NCBI GenBank assembly: GCA_009861545.1 | Contig: VXME01000135.1 | Location: forward strand, 44,356-108,355 | Direction: 5' to 3' | Origin: Acidobacteriota bacterium | GTDB taxonomy: Bacteria > Acidobacteriota > Vicinamibacteria > Vicinamibacterales > UBA8438 | Length of the DNA stretch: 64,000 bases | Shown: in pieces, positions 53,701-61,923 of the stretch | Layout of the letters: every line of letters begins with the position of its first letter | Position numbering within the stretch: the first letter of the stretch is position 1 | Notes under the pieces: generated by a model | Told to the model about the DNA's origin: nothing | Databases searched by the model: none | What the model saw: only the letters and a program-made list of their open reading frames with translations | Made by a program: the position numbers and the translations under genes

Positions 53701-54181
53701 CCCCGCCGCAAGTGTCGCGGCGGCAGGGGATACGACGTGGGTGCAGGAGTACACCCCGCTGGCCACCGCCGGGTGGGTCGAGACGCTCGGACCCGGGCAG
53801 GCGGCCGGTGTCGTCCGCGCGGTGGTCGCGGGGGTGCGCGCGGGCCGGACGCTCGCCTCGGCCCTTGTCGGCGCGGCCGGCGCGGACATGGCCGAGGCGC
53901 TTCTGGGAGCGCCCGCCTCTTCAGACGTCCTCGTCGCGCGGGACGAGCGGACCCTGAACGTCGCCGGCCGGCGCTGGCGCTGGCGCGACGGCGGCTGGGA
54001 GCCGCTGGCCGCCGCCATCCACGTGACGCAGCGCTTCGACGACGGCAGCGGCGGCCGGCGGCGCATCGGCCCGGTGCCGACGACTGCCGACCCCGACGCG
54101 CCGTTCACGCTGATGGATGCCTGGCCGTCGTTCGAGCGGACGCCGGCCGATAATGTCTGGCGCGGCGATGGGGACAACTGA
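50714..54181 (+). CDS. Giant ABC-2 permease fused to a degenerate M1-like domain (paralogue 2)
   Basis: An 1155-aa paralogue of the previous gene with a GTG start and GAGGAGG upstream. The same two ABC-2 halves are recognisable (GPLIPIVFLGIIAYIMLVLTN; RLHEVVLSAPVSLPALLAGRYLG; DDRPGYGEIADATPAPLGTR), joined by a shorter linker. The periplasmic part keeps PWLHPSGVWLRAADLLPTLGHD and VVQAPRERGETALHGDLLWLPE, while the zinc helix reads ATIAAAIARAHVTTESGL and the following segment EWLRVGVPGWVGLECVRRE, again without HExxH or the Glu ligand. It ends TPADNVWRGDGDN, very like the other two, so the C-terminus is complete. Gap to the previous gene is 42 bp. Confidence 0.85.
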   Translation: MRTLRFVAAEAWYEFRAGCRGPLIPIVFLGIIAYIMLVLTNAEYLREYGSIDVQRNSPQLVYLMIAGQAMWVLFVWAWLFGQIVVRDRNARLHEVVLSAPVSLPALLAGRYLGAVATGCVLALSMVLAFLLVPLLGALGVVPPDAVGPQPYFAMGHALLVFVVPSTFGLGALLLCAAIRARGMAGPFAVAAALMLVWMVAIVILRGGDANPAVATLLDASGFSEVEEQTDLWTPQEKRTGVIEMTTPLVVNRVIWTVPPLLLLAFVLQRLGRERLALEPAPAASKPDRAATDPEVESARSAALPGIPARPSWVRATWDEAVWHFSLAFRGWGTLLAVGLIAVMGVGSSFVHIVMHADGPLVPRPDLIQPLMGEMYYLMLVFIVAAFVGVMVRRDDRPGYGEIADATPAPLGTRVAGRSLAAAALTIVFTLTPVVAVWIVPALAVPDSFSLLDPLVYFGVAFAPSLLELCAVVLLAHALLRHAGTAHAVAMICAFAMVLNHEIEVVSYPPANVGVPPHVALSEFTGWAPWLGYVVTANLFKVALAAAIVALAWIAWPRGTALTAPLRLRAGMRRFAGAAGALAAVAVVLAAGVHGVLHEQLVTLGGYRSATAETADDAAWEARWWADAAPFTLTGGEAHVVVDPAARRATARWRLDGVRSALATLHGSLPHGAADPRATLDGREAQVTVAFDHFSVPLGECGAETRAAVSDAEPAGAQGCTVELEVEVRGEGWSAEGETPWLHPSGVWLRAADLLPTLGHDADRVLRAPPERRDHGLAAAAAAAAPAALAPASGVAPAGDWRWTVSFAGGHGNGSENAGSATATEGRTQGPLDFAAVWWPDAPLETRRGGLAALHGPTRTRDAGGVLTDVSQMRACVTAVLGAAPRIAAVVQAPRERGETALHGDLLWLPEDAGWDIAGAGFGGWNRRATIAAAIARAHVTTESGLRKEPGAEWLRVGVPGWVGLECVRREHGIDASLALLTRSGSRVSEAFGALGAPAASVAAAGDTTWVQEYTPLATAGWVETLGPGQAAGVVRAVVAGVRAGRTLASALVGAAGADMAEALLGAPASSDVLVARDERTLNVAGRRWRWRDGGWEPLAAAIHVTQRFDDGSGGRRRIGPVPTTADPDAPFTLMDAWPSFERTPADNVWRGDGDN

Positions 54182-54220
54182 CGGACGCTCGCGACGCTGA
54201 AGGACGAGGAGCAGGACAGT

Positions 54221-57200
54221 ATGAAGGCGCTGCGTTTCGTCGCCGCGGAAGCCTGGCACGAGTTTCGCGCCGGCTGCCGGGGGCCGCTCATCCCCATCGC
54301 GTTTCCGGGACTGATCGCCTACCTGATGCTGGTGCTGCTGAACGCGGACTACCTGCGCGACATGGGGGCGACCGACGTGCCCCGCAACAGCCCGCACCTC
54401 GTCTACCTGATGATGGCCGGGCAGGCGATCTGGCTCCTCTTCGTCTGGGCCTGGCTGTTCGGGCAGGTCGTGGCGCGCGACCGGACGGCCGGCCTGCACG
54501 AGCTGGTGCTGTCGGCCCCGGTGTCGCTGCCCGCCCTGCTCGCCGGCCGCTACCTCGGCGCGGTGGGCCTTGCCTGCGTGCTGTCGCTCGCGACCGGAAT
54601 CGGGTTCCTCCTGGTTCCCCCCCTGGGTGCGCTCGGCCTGTTTCCTCCCGACACGGTCGGACCGCAGCCGATCTTCGCCATCGGCCACGCGCTGCTGATC
54701 CTGACCCTGCCGTCGGCGGCCGGACTCGGCGCCCTGTTCCTGTGTGCGGCAATCCGGACGAGAGGGGTGGCGGGGCCGTTCGCCTGCGCGGCGGCGCTGA
54801 TGCTGATCTGGATGATCGCCATGGTCGTGGTGCGCGGCGGCGACGCGAACCCGGCGATCGCGTCGCTCCTCGACCCGTCCGCGTTCGCCGAGGTGGAGGA
54901 GCAGTCCAACCTCTGGACGCCGCGCGAGAAGGCGGTGGGCGTCGTGCAGATCACGCCGCCGCTGGTGGCCAACCGCCTGTTCTGGATGCTCCCGCCGCTG
55001 CTGCTGCTCGGCCTCGTGCTGCCCCGGGTGGAGCGTGAACGGCTGACGCTGGAGGGGGCGCCCGCGGTGCGGGGGCCGGACGCCGCGGACGAAACGAGCG
55101 CGGAGCCGGCCGATTTCGACGGCCCGCCGCTCGGCGTCCCGCGGCAGCCGTCGTGGCTCGGCGCCACGTGGAGCGAGGCGGTCTGGCACTTCGCCCTGGC
55201 GTTCCGCGGGTGGGGAACGCCGCTCGCGCTGCTCATCCTGGCCGCGATGGGCGTGGGCGGCTCGTTCGTTCACATCATCCTGCACGCCGACGGCCCCCTC
55301 CTCCCCCGTCCCGATCTCATCGAGCCGATGCTGATCGAGTTCTTCTACCTCGTGATCGTGTTCATGGTGGCCGCGTTCGTGGGCGTCATGGCGCGGCGGG
55401 ACGACCGCCCCGGCTACGGCGAGATCGCCGACGCCGCCCCCGCGCCCCTGGGCAGCCGGGTGGGGGGCCGCGCTCTCGCGGCGGCCGCGGTCACCGTCGT
55501 GTTCGCCCTGACGCCGGTGCCCGCGGTGTGGGTCGTGACGCTCCTCGCGGTCCCCGACGCCTTCAGCCTGTCCGATCCGTTCCTCTACTTCGGGTTGCGG
55601 CTCGCGCCGGCGCTGCTGGAGCTGTGCGCGCTGGTGCTGCTGGCCCACGCCCTCATCCGTCACGCGGGGGCGGCGCACGCGGCAGGCGTCATCTGCGCGT
55701 TCTTCATCGTCGTCAACCACGAGCTGGGCGTCACCAGCTACCCGCCGGCGGAGATCGGCGTACCGCCGAGCGCCACGCTGTCGGAGTTCTCCGGGTGGGC
55801 GCCGTGGCTCGACTACGTGCTGACCGCCGACCTGTTCAAGCTGGCCGTCGCCGCCGCGATCGTCGCGCTGGCATGGCTCGCGTGGCCGCGCGGGACGGCG
55901 CTCACCGTGCCTCTCCGCTGGCGTACGGGCATGCGCAGGTGCGCCGGCGGGGCCGGCGCGCTGGCGGCGGCCGCCCTCGCGGTCGCCATCGGGATCCATC
56001 GTGAGCTGCACGAGCAGCTCGTGACATTGGGCGGCTACGAGTCGGCCGCGACGGCGATCGCGGACGACGCCGCCTGGGAGGCGCGCTGGTGGACCGCGGC
56101 GTCACCCATCTCGATGACCGGCGGCGCAGCGAACATCGTGATCGATCCCGTCGAGCGTCTTGCGACCGCGCGCTGGCGGCTCGACGGCGTCCGGGCGCTC
56201 TCCGGAACGCTGCACGGTTCGTTGCCCGACGGCGCCGAGATCCGCCGTGCCGCCGTGAACGGCCGGGAGGCAGCGGTGACGGTGGCATTCGACCACTTCG
56301 CGCTGCCGCTCGACGCATGCGGTTTGGCGGCGGAAGGCTGCACCGTGGAACTGGAGGTCGTCGCCCGCGGCGAGGGATGGTCCGCCGAGGGCGAGACTCC
56401 GTGGTTGCACCCCTCCGGCGTATGGCTGCGCGCGGCCGACCTGCTGCCGACGCTCGGCCACGACCCCGATCGGCTGGTGCGGGCGCCTCGGGAACGGGCG
56501 GCCCACGGCCTGGCTCCCGTTCCCGGCGATGCCGCCGCGGGCGCACTGGCGCCGGCGGCGGGCGTGGCGCCGGCCGGCGACTGGCGCTGGAGGGTGACCT
56601 TCGCCAGCGCGGATCCAGGTGCGGAGCGCCCCGGCGGCGCCCGGATCGCCGCGACGGGCCGGACCGACGGGCCGTTCGACTTCGCCGCGGCCTGGTGGCC
56701 GGGCGCGCCGGTCGAGACCCGCCGCGGCGGCGTGGCCGCGCTCCACGGGCCGCAGCGCGCGCGCGACGCGGACGGCGTCCTCGACGACGCGACGGCGATG
56801 CGCGACTGCGTAGCCGCGACGCTCGGACGAGCGCCGGCGATCGGCACGGTGCTGCAGGCCCCGCGCGAACACGGCGGGACCGCGCTCTACGGCGACCTGC
56901 TCTGGCTCCCCGAGCACGAGGGATGGGACATCGCCGGCGAGGCGTTCGGCCGTTGGCGGCGCCGCGCGACCATCGCGGCCGCGCTGGCCGCGCGCGCGTT
57001 GGCGGACGCCGCCGACCTGCGGAAGGAGCCCGGAGAGGACTGGCTGCGGGTCGGCGTCCCCGGCTGGGTCGGTCTGGAGTGCGTCCGGCGGGAGGACGGG
57101 CTCGACGCGTGGCTCGCGCTGCAGGCGCGGGCCAGCGACCAGGTCATCGAGGCGCTGGGCGCGCTCGACGCGCCCGCCGTCGCGGTTGCGGCGGCCGGCG

Positions 57201-57649
57201 ACGCGCCGTGGGTGCGGGAGTACACCCCGCTGGCCACGGTCGGGTGGGTCGAGTCCGTCGGGCTGGCCGACGCGGTCGGTGCGGTCGACGCGGTGGTCGC
57301 CAGGTTGCGAGCCGGCGCGCGGCTGGCCGATGCCCTGGCCGAGGCGGTCGGCGCCGGCACCGCCGAGGCGTTGCTCGGCCCGCCGGCGTCGTCGGACATC
57401 CTGGTCGCGCGGGCGGAGCGGACGCTCGACATCGGCGGCCAGCGCTGGCTCTGGCGCGACGGCGGCTGGGAGCCGTCGGCCGGGGCCGTCCACGTGACGC
57501 AGCGCTTCGACGACAGCGGCGACCGGCGGCGCATCGGCCCGGTGCCGACGACGGTCGCCCCGGCGGCGCCGTTCACGCTGATCGACGCCTGGCCGGCGTT
57601 CGAGCGGACGCCGGCCGACAACGTCTGGCGCGACGGCGGGAACGACTGA
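54221..57649 (+). CDS. Giant ABC-2 permease fused to a degenerate M1-like domain (paralogue 3)
   Basis: An 1142-aa third tandem copy, with GAGGAG before the ATG. The membrane halves are conserved (GPLIPIAFPGLIAYLMLVLLN; GLHELVLSAPVSLPALLAGRYLG; DDRPGYGEIADAAPAPLGSR). The periplasmic domain carries VVARGEGWSAEGETPWLHPSG, VLQAPREHGGTALYGDLLWLPEHEG, then ATIAAALAARALADAADL and DWLRVGVPGWVGLECVRRED in place of the zinc site. The tail TPADNVWRDGGND is shared. The membrane segments and the segment around VGVPGW are most conserved among the three; the linkers and the middle of the beta-sandwich differ most. It ends 31 bp before the RND gene. Confidence 0.85.
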   Translation: MKALRFVAAEAWHEFRAGCRGPLIPIAFPGLIAYLMLVLLNADYLRDMGATDVPRNSPHLVYLMMAGQAIWLLFVWAWLFGQVVARDRTAGLHELVLSAPVSLPALLAGRYLGAVGLACVLSLATGIGFLLVPPLGALGLFPPDTVGPQPIFAIGHALLILTLPSAAGLGALFLCAAIRTRGVAGPFACAAALMLIWMIAMVVVRGGDANPAIASLLDPSAFAEVEEQSNLWTPREKAVGVVQITPPLVANRLFWMLPPLLLLGLVLPRVERERLTLEGAPAVRGPDAADETSAEPADFDGPPLGVPRQPSWLGATWSEAVWHFALAFRGWGTPLALLILAAMGVGGSFVHIILHADGPLLPRPDLIEPMLIEFFYLVIVFMVAAFVGVMARRDDRPGYGEIADAAPAPLGSRVGGRALAAAAVTVVFALTPVPAVWVVTLLAVPDAFSLSDPFLYFGLRLAPALLELCALVLLAHALIRHAGAAHAAGVICAFFIVVNHELGVTSYPPAEIGVPPSATLSEFSGWAPWLDYVLTADLFKLAVAAAIVALAWLAWPRGTALTVPLRWRTGMRRCAGGAGALAAAALAVAIGIHRELHEQLVTLGGYESAATAIADDAAWEARWWTAASPISMTGGAANIVIDPVERLATARWRLDGVRALSGTLHGSLPDGAEIRRAAVNGREAAVTVAFDHFALPLDACGLAAEGCTVELEVVARGEGWSAEGETPWLHPSGVWLRAADLLPTLGHDPDRLVRAPRERAAHGLAPVPGDAAAGALAPAAGVAPAGDWRWRVTFASADPGAERPGGARIAATGRTDGPFDFAAAWWPGAPVETRRGGVAALHGPQRARDADGVLDDATAMRDCVAATLGRAPAIGTVLQAPREHGGTALYGDLLWLPEHEGWDIAGEAFGRWRRRATIAAALAARALADAADLRKEPGEDWLRVGVPGWVGLECVRREDGLDAWLALQARASDQVIEALGALDAPAVAVAAAGDAPWVREYTPLATVGWVESVGLADAVGAVDAVVARLRAGARLADALAEAVGAGTAEALLGPPASSDILVARAERTLDIGGQRWLWRDGGWEPSAGAVHVTQRFDDSGDRRRIGPVPTTVAPAAPFTLIDAWPAFERTPADNVWRDGGND

Positions 57650-57680
57650 CCGGTCCGCGACGGCCGGAAGGGAGACGGTC

Positions 57681-60600
57681 ATGAACAACGGCGGCATCTC
57701 CTGGTTTGCCCGGAATCCGGTGGCCGCGAACCTGATGATGGTCTTCATCATCGTGAGCGGCCTCATTGCCACGACCACGGTCCGCGAAGAGGTGATGCCC
57801 GAGCTCGAGCTCGACTGGATCAGCATCCAGGTGCCTTACCTCGGCGCGGCGCCGGCGGAGGTCGAGGAAGGGGTCGTCATCCGCATCGAGGAGGCGATTC
57901 AGGGCATCGACGGCATCAAGGAGATCCAGTCCACCGCATCCGAGGGCAGCGCCTCGGTCATGGTCGAGCTCGAGCTCGGCGCCGATCCGCGCCGGGTGGT
58001 GGACGAGGTCAAGAACAACGTCGACGCCATCACGACGTTTCCCATCGAAACCGAGAAGCCCATCATCCGGGAGATGATCGCCCGCAGCCGGGTCACCGAC
58101 ATCTCCATCTCCGGGCCCACCGACATCTTCGCGCTGAAGGCGCTCGCCGAGGGCGTGCGCGACGAGCTCACCGCGATGCCGGAGATCACGCAGGTCGACG
58201 TGGTCAGCGCGCCGCCCTACGAGATCTCCATCGAGGTCTCCGAGGTGGCCTTGCGGCGGCACGGAATGACTTTCGACCAGGTCGCCGACGCGGTGCGGCG
58301 GTCCTCGCTGGATCTGCCCGGCGGGTCGGTCCGCACCGACGGCGGCGAGATCCTGCTGCGCACCATCGGGCAGGCCTACCGCGGCCACGAGTACGAGAAC
58401 CTCGTGCTCTGGACGCGGGCCGACGGCAGCCGACTGCGGCTGGGCGACGTGGCGACGGTCGTCGACGGCTTCGCCGAGACCGACCAGCAGGCCCGGTTCG
58501 ATCAACAGCCGACGGTTCTGGTGTCGGTGTTCCGCACCGGCGAGCAGAGCGCGCTCGACATCTCCGCCGCGCTCGAGAGCTACGTGGAACGCACGCGGCC
58601 ACGGCTGCCGGAAGGCGTCTCGATGACGGTCTGGCTGAACGAGGCGGAGGTGCTGAACGACCGCCTGAGCCTGATGCTGCGCACCGGCGCCAGCGGGTTC
58701 GTGCTCGTCTTCATCGTGCTGACGCTGTTCCTGGAGCTGCGGCTGGCTTTCTGGGTCAGCCTCGGCATCCCCATCTCTTTCCTCGGCGCCATCGCGATGA
58801 TGCCGTCGCTCGACGTGTCGGCCAACGTCATCTCGCTGTTCGCCTTCACCCTGGTGCTCGGGATCGTGGTCGACGACGCGATCATCGTCGGCGAGAACAT
58901 CTACCGGCACCAGGAGGAGCACGGCGAGGGGCTGCGCGGGGCCATCGAGGGCGCGCGAGAGATCGCCAAACCGGTCACCTTCGCCGTCCTGACCACGGTG
59001 GCCGCGTTCATGCCGATGATGTTCGTGCCCGGCATGATGGGCAAGATCTTCCGGGTCATTCCGTTCGTCGTCATCCCGTGCCTGCTCTTCTCCCTGGTCG
59101 AATCGCTCGGCATCCTGCCCGCCCACCTGTCGCACATCCCGCGGCGCGGCCGGCCAGGCCGGTGGCGCCGCTTCCAGAGCTTCTTCTCCAACGGCCTGAA
59201 GCGTTTCGTGCGGAGCATCTACACGCCGCTTCTCGAAACCGCGCTGCAGTGGCGGTACGTGACGGTGGCGGTCGGTCTCTCCACCCTCATCCTGACCGGC
59301 GGGATGGTGCTCGGGGGCATGGTCAACTTCCAGTTCTTCCCGTCCATCGAAGCCGATTTCATGTCGGCGTCGGTGACCATGCCGCAGGGCACGCCGGTCG
59401 AGGCGACATCGCGGGCCATCGCCAGGCTCGAGGACGGCGCCGCCCGAGTTCGCGCGCGATTGCTGCAGGAGACGGGCATCGACTACTTCCGGCACGTCTC
59501 GGCCGCGATCGGCGACCAGCCCATGGCCGGGGCCGGCGACGTGCCGTCGGGTCCGATCGAGAGCCCGGCCGGCTCCAACGTCGGCGAGGTGACGGTCGAG
59601 CTGCTGCCGGCGGAGACGCGCAACCTCACCAGCGAGCAACTCGGCAACCTGTGGCGCGAGGCCACCGGTCCGATTCCGGAGGCGGTCGAGGTCGGTTTCT
59701 CGATGTCGATCATGGATCCCGGCGACGACGTCGACGTGCAGCTCGCCGGGCCGGACCTCGACCGGCTGCGGGCCGCCGCCGACGAGCTCAAGGTACGTCT
59801 GGCGGAGTACGCCGGCCTCTACGACATCTCCGATTCCTTCCGCGCCGGCAAGGAGGAAATGCAGCTCGGCATCAAGCCGGCCGCCGAGACCCTCGGTCTG
59901 ACCCTGCAGGACCTCGGCCGCCAGGTCCGCCAGGCGTTCTACGGCGAGGAGGCCCAGCGCATCCAGCGCGGGCGCGACGATATCCGCGTCATGGTGCGCT
60001 ACCCGCAGGACGACCGCCGCTCGCTCGGCGACCTGGAGAACATGCGCATCCGGACGCCGAACGGCGGCGAGGTGCCCTTCAGCCAGGTGGCCGAGGTGGA
60101 GCCGGGGCGCGGCTTCGCATCCATCCGGCGGGTCAACCGCAACCGCGCGGTCAACGTCACCGCCGCGGTGGACCCCGCGATCACGTCGGTCGCCGCGGTC
60201 ATCGCCGACGTCGAGAGCCGGATCCTGCCGGAGGTGCTCGCCGGCTACCCGGGGGTGTTCTACACCTTCGAGGGCGCCCAGGCCGAGCAGACGGAGACCG
60301 TCGGCGGCCTGCAACGCGGGTTCATCCTCGCCCTGCTGATGATCTTCGCCCTGCTCGCCGTCCCGCTGCGCTCGTACGTGCAACCGCTCATCATCATGGC
60401 GGCCATCCCGTTCGGCCTGGTGGGCGCCATCTGGGGCCACATGGTCATGGGGCTAGACGTGACGATGATGTCGATGTTCGGCCTGATCGCACTGACCGGG
60501 GTCGTCGTCAACGACAGCCTGGTGATGGTCGACTTCATCAACCGCGCGCGGAGCGTCCATGCGGACCTGGGCCGCACCATCCGTCAGGCAGGCGGGCGTC

Positions 60601-60959
60601 CGGCCGACCGCCACCAGTTCGAGTCCGCCGGGCTGCAACTCGCCATCCGCGAGGCGGGCAGCAACCGCTTCCGTCCGATCCTGCTGACGTCGCTGACGAC
60701 GTTCTTCGGCCTCGTACCGTTGATGCTGGAGCGCAGCATGCAGGCGGCGTTCCTCGTGCCGATGGCGGTCTCGCTGGCCTTCGGCGTCATCTTCGCCACC
60801 TTCATCACGCTGATCCTGGTGCCGGTCTCGTACCTGATCCTCGACGACGTGCAGCGCACGCTGCGGCGGCTGTTCGGATCGGAGGAGCCAGCCGAGCCGC
60901 CGGAGGCGATCGATGCCGACGCGGCGGCAACCGCAGGGACCGCGGCCTCGGCGTCCTGA
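57681..60959 (+). CDS. RND-family efflux transporter permease (HAE1/AcrB-like), no adaptor
   Basis: A 1092-aa inner-membrane pump with AAGGGAG before the ATG. It has the twelve-helix RND plan: WFARNPVAANLMMVFIIVSGL at the start, periplasmic domain (PELELDWISIQVPYLGAAPAEVEE), TM2-6 with LGIVVDDAIIVGENIYRH (the two Asp of the proton relay), a second loop domain (VTMPQGTPVEATSRAIARLED), and TM8-12 (GVVVNDSLVMVDFINRAR), where an Asn stands at the position of AcrB Lys940, as in many HAE1 relatives. An Ala/Thr-rich tail closes it. No periplasmic adaptor or outer-membrane channel gene is adjacent. It may be the last gene of the ABC-fusion operon, exporting lipophilic compounds or metal complexes. 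Confidence 0.92.
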   Translation: MNNGGISWFARNPVAANLMMVFIIVSGLIATTTVREEVMPELELDWISIQVPYLGAAPAEVEEGVVIRIEEAIQGIDGIKEIQSTASEGSASVMVELELGADPRRVVDEVKNNVDAITTFPIETEKPIIREMIARSRVTDISISGPTDIFALKALAEGVRDELTAMPEITQVDVVSAPPYEISIEVSEVALRRHGMTFDQVADAVRRSSLDLPGGSVRTDGGEILLRTIGQAYRGHEYENLVLWTRADGSRLRLGDVATVVDGFAETDQQARFDQQPTVLVSVFRTGEQSALDISAALESYVERTRPRLPEGVSMTVWLNEAEVLNDRLSLMLRTGASGFVLVFIVLTLFLELRLAFWVSLGIPISFLGAIAMMPSLDVSANVISLFAFTLVLGIVVDDAIIVGENIYRHQEEHGEGLRGAIEGAREIAKPVTFAVLTTVAAFMPMMFVPGMMGKIFRVIPFVVIPCLLFSLVESLGILPAHLSHIPRRGRPGRWRRFQSFFSNGLKRFVRSIYTPLLETALQWRYVTVAVGLSTLILTGGMVLGGMVNFQFFPSIEADFMSASVTMPQGTPVEATSRAIARLEDGAARVRARLLQETGIDYFRHVSAAIGDQPMAGAGDVPSGPIESPAGSNVGEVTVELLPAETRNLTSEQLGNLWREATGPIPEAVEVGFSMSIMDPGDDVDVQLAGPDLDRLRAAADELKVRLAEYAGLYDISDSFRAGKEEMQLGIKPAAETLGLTLQDLGRQVRQAFYGEEAQRIQRGRDDIRVMVRYPQDDRRSLGDLENMRIRTPNGGEVPFSQVAEVEPGRGFASIRRVNRNRAVNVTAAVDPAITSVAAVIADVESRILPEVLAGYPGVFYTFEGAQAEQTETVGGLQRGFILALLMIFALLAVPLRSYVQPLIIMAAIPFGLVGAIWGHMVMGLDVTMMSMFGLIALTGVVVNDSLVMVDFINRARSVHADLGRTIRQAGGRPADRHQFESAGLQLAIREAGSNRFRPILLTSLTTFFGLVPLMLERSMQAAFLVPMAVSLAFGVIFATFITLILVPVSYLILDDVQRTLRRLFGSEEPAEPPEAIDADAAATAGTAASAS

Positions 60960-61014
60960 GCATTGGACGGTGCCGGCGCAACAGGGAACGACAGGAGACG
61001 CCCGGGAGCGCGTA

Positions 61015-61869
61015 TCAGGAAAGCGAGACGCGCGCGTGGGCCAGGCCGCCGGCGAACGCGCGGCGGATCGGCCGGATGAAGGACAGGAGCCAATAGAGGC
61101 GGATGCGGTGCGGGAAGGGATCGGCGTAGGTCTGCACCGTGACCGGCTCGAGGTTCGGAATCGACCGCAGGAAGCCGGGCAGATCATCGACCGTTATGCC
61201 CCAGGGCATCGGCGGCGCCGTGTAGCGTGCGGTGACTTTCATCCCGTTCGCCGTACGCCGGGAAGCGATAGGCGGGATCGTGTCGAAGAAGATCTCCGCG
61301 CCGCGAAAGCGCTCGGCGATGCGGGCGAGCAGGGCGCGCACCTCGTCCTCGGTGAAGTACATCAACAGCCCGGCGGCCGTGATGAAGGGTCGCGCGCCGG
61401 CGGGGACGGCGTCCATCCACGTCGGTTCGAGCACCGACCCGGCCACGTGCGCAGCACGCGGATGGGAGGGCAGGAGTCGTTGTCGCACCCGGATCAGCTC
61501 CGGCAGGTCCACGGTGATCCAGCGCACGCGATTGTCGTCCACGCGCCAGAGCTGGCTGTCCAGTCCTTCGCCGAGCCCGACGACGACCGGCTCTTCCGGT
61601 GTCCGGGACAGGTAGTCGCGAATGAGGTCGTCGCCAACGCGGGCTCGAATGGGATGAAACGCGGTCGGCCGGCCGAAGTGGCCGGGGAAGTCGTAGTCGA
61701 TGCGTTCCACGAGCTCGACCGCGAGCGGGTCGTCCACCAAACGGTCGGCGCGCGGCATGTCCATCGCGCGGTTCCACAGCGTCCAGAGCGCCGTTTCCGG
61801 CACGCCGGACAGGTCAACGGTGTCCGGCGATGGCGAACGGTCCGCGGGGGAGGAACTAGTCGCCGGCAT
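61015..61869 (-). CDS. SAM-dependent methyltransferase, LCM-fold family (second copy)
   Basis: A 284-aa enzyme; I use the ATG at 61869 (MPATSSSPADRSPSP), with an alternative at 61893. The SAM-binding segment is VVVGLGEGLDSQLWRVDDNRVRW followed by ITVDLPELIRVRQRLLP, so the usual G-x-G-L-D-T-R has GEGLDSQ. GLLMYFTEDEVRALLARIAERF is motif IV. Only distantly similar to the 42284 enzyme. It is 54 bp downstream of the DsbD-N-like gene on the same strand and convergent with the RND gene. Acceptor unknown. Confidence 0.85.
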   Translation of the reverse strand: MPATSSSPADRSPSPDTVDLSGVPETALWTLWNRAMDMPRADRLVDDPLAVELVERIDYDFPGHFGRPTAFHPIRARVGDDLIRDYLSRTPEEPVVVGLGEGLDSQLWRVDDNRVRWITVDLPELIRVRQRLLPSHPRAAHVAGSVLEPTWMDAVPAGARPFITAAGLLMYFTEDEVRALLARIAERFRGAEIFFDTIPPIASRRTANGMKVTARYTAPPMPWGITVDDLPGFLRSIPNLEPVTVQTYADPFPHRIRLYWLLSFIRPIRRAFAGGLAHARVSLS

Positions 61870-61923
61870 TGGTCGATGTGGAAGCTGTGCCAAGGTCCTG
61901 GTCCGACCGACTGATCATGTCCG

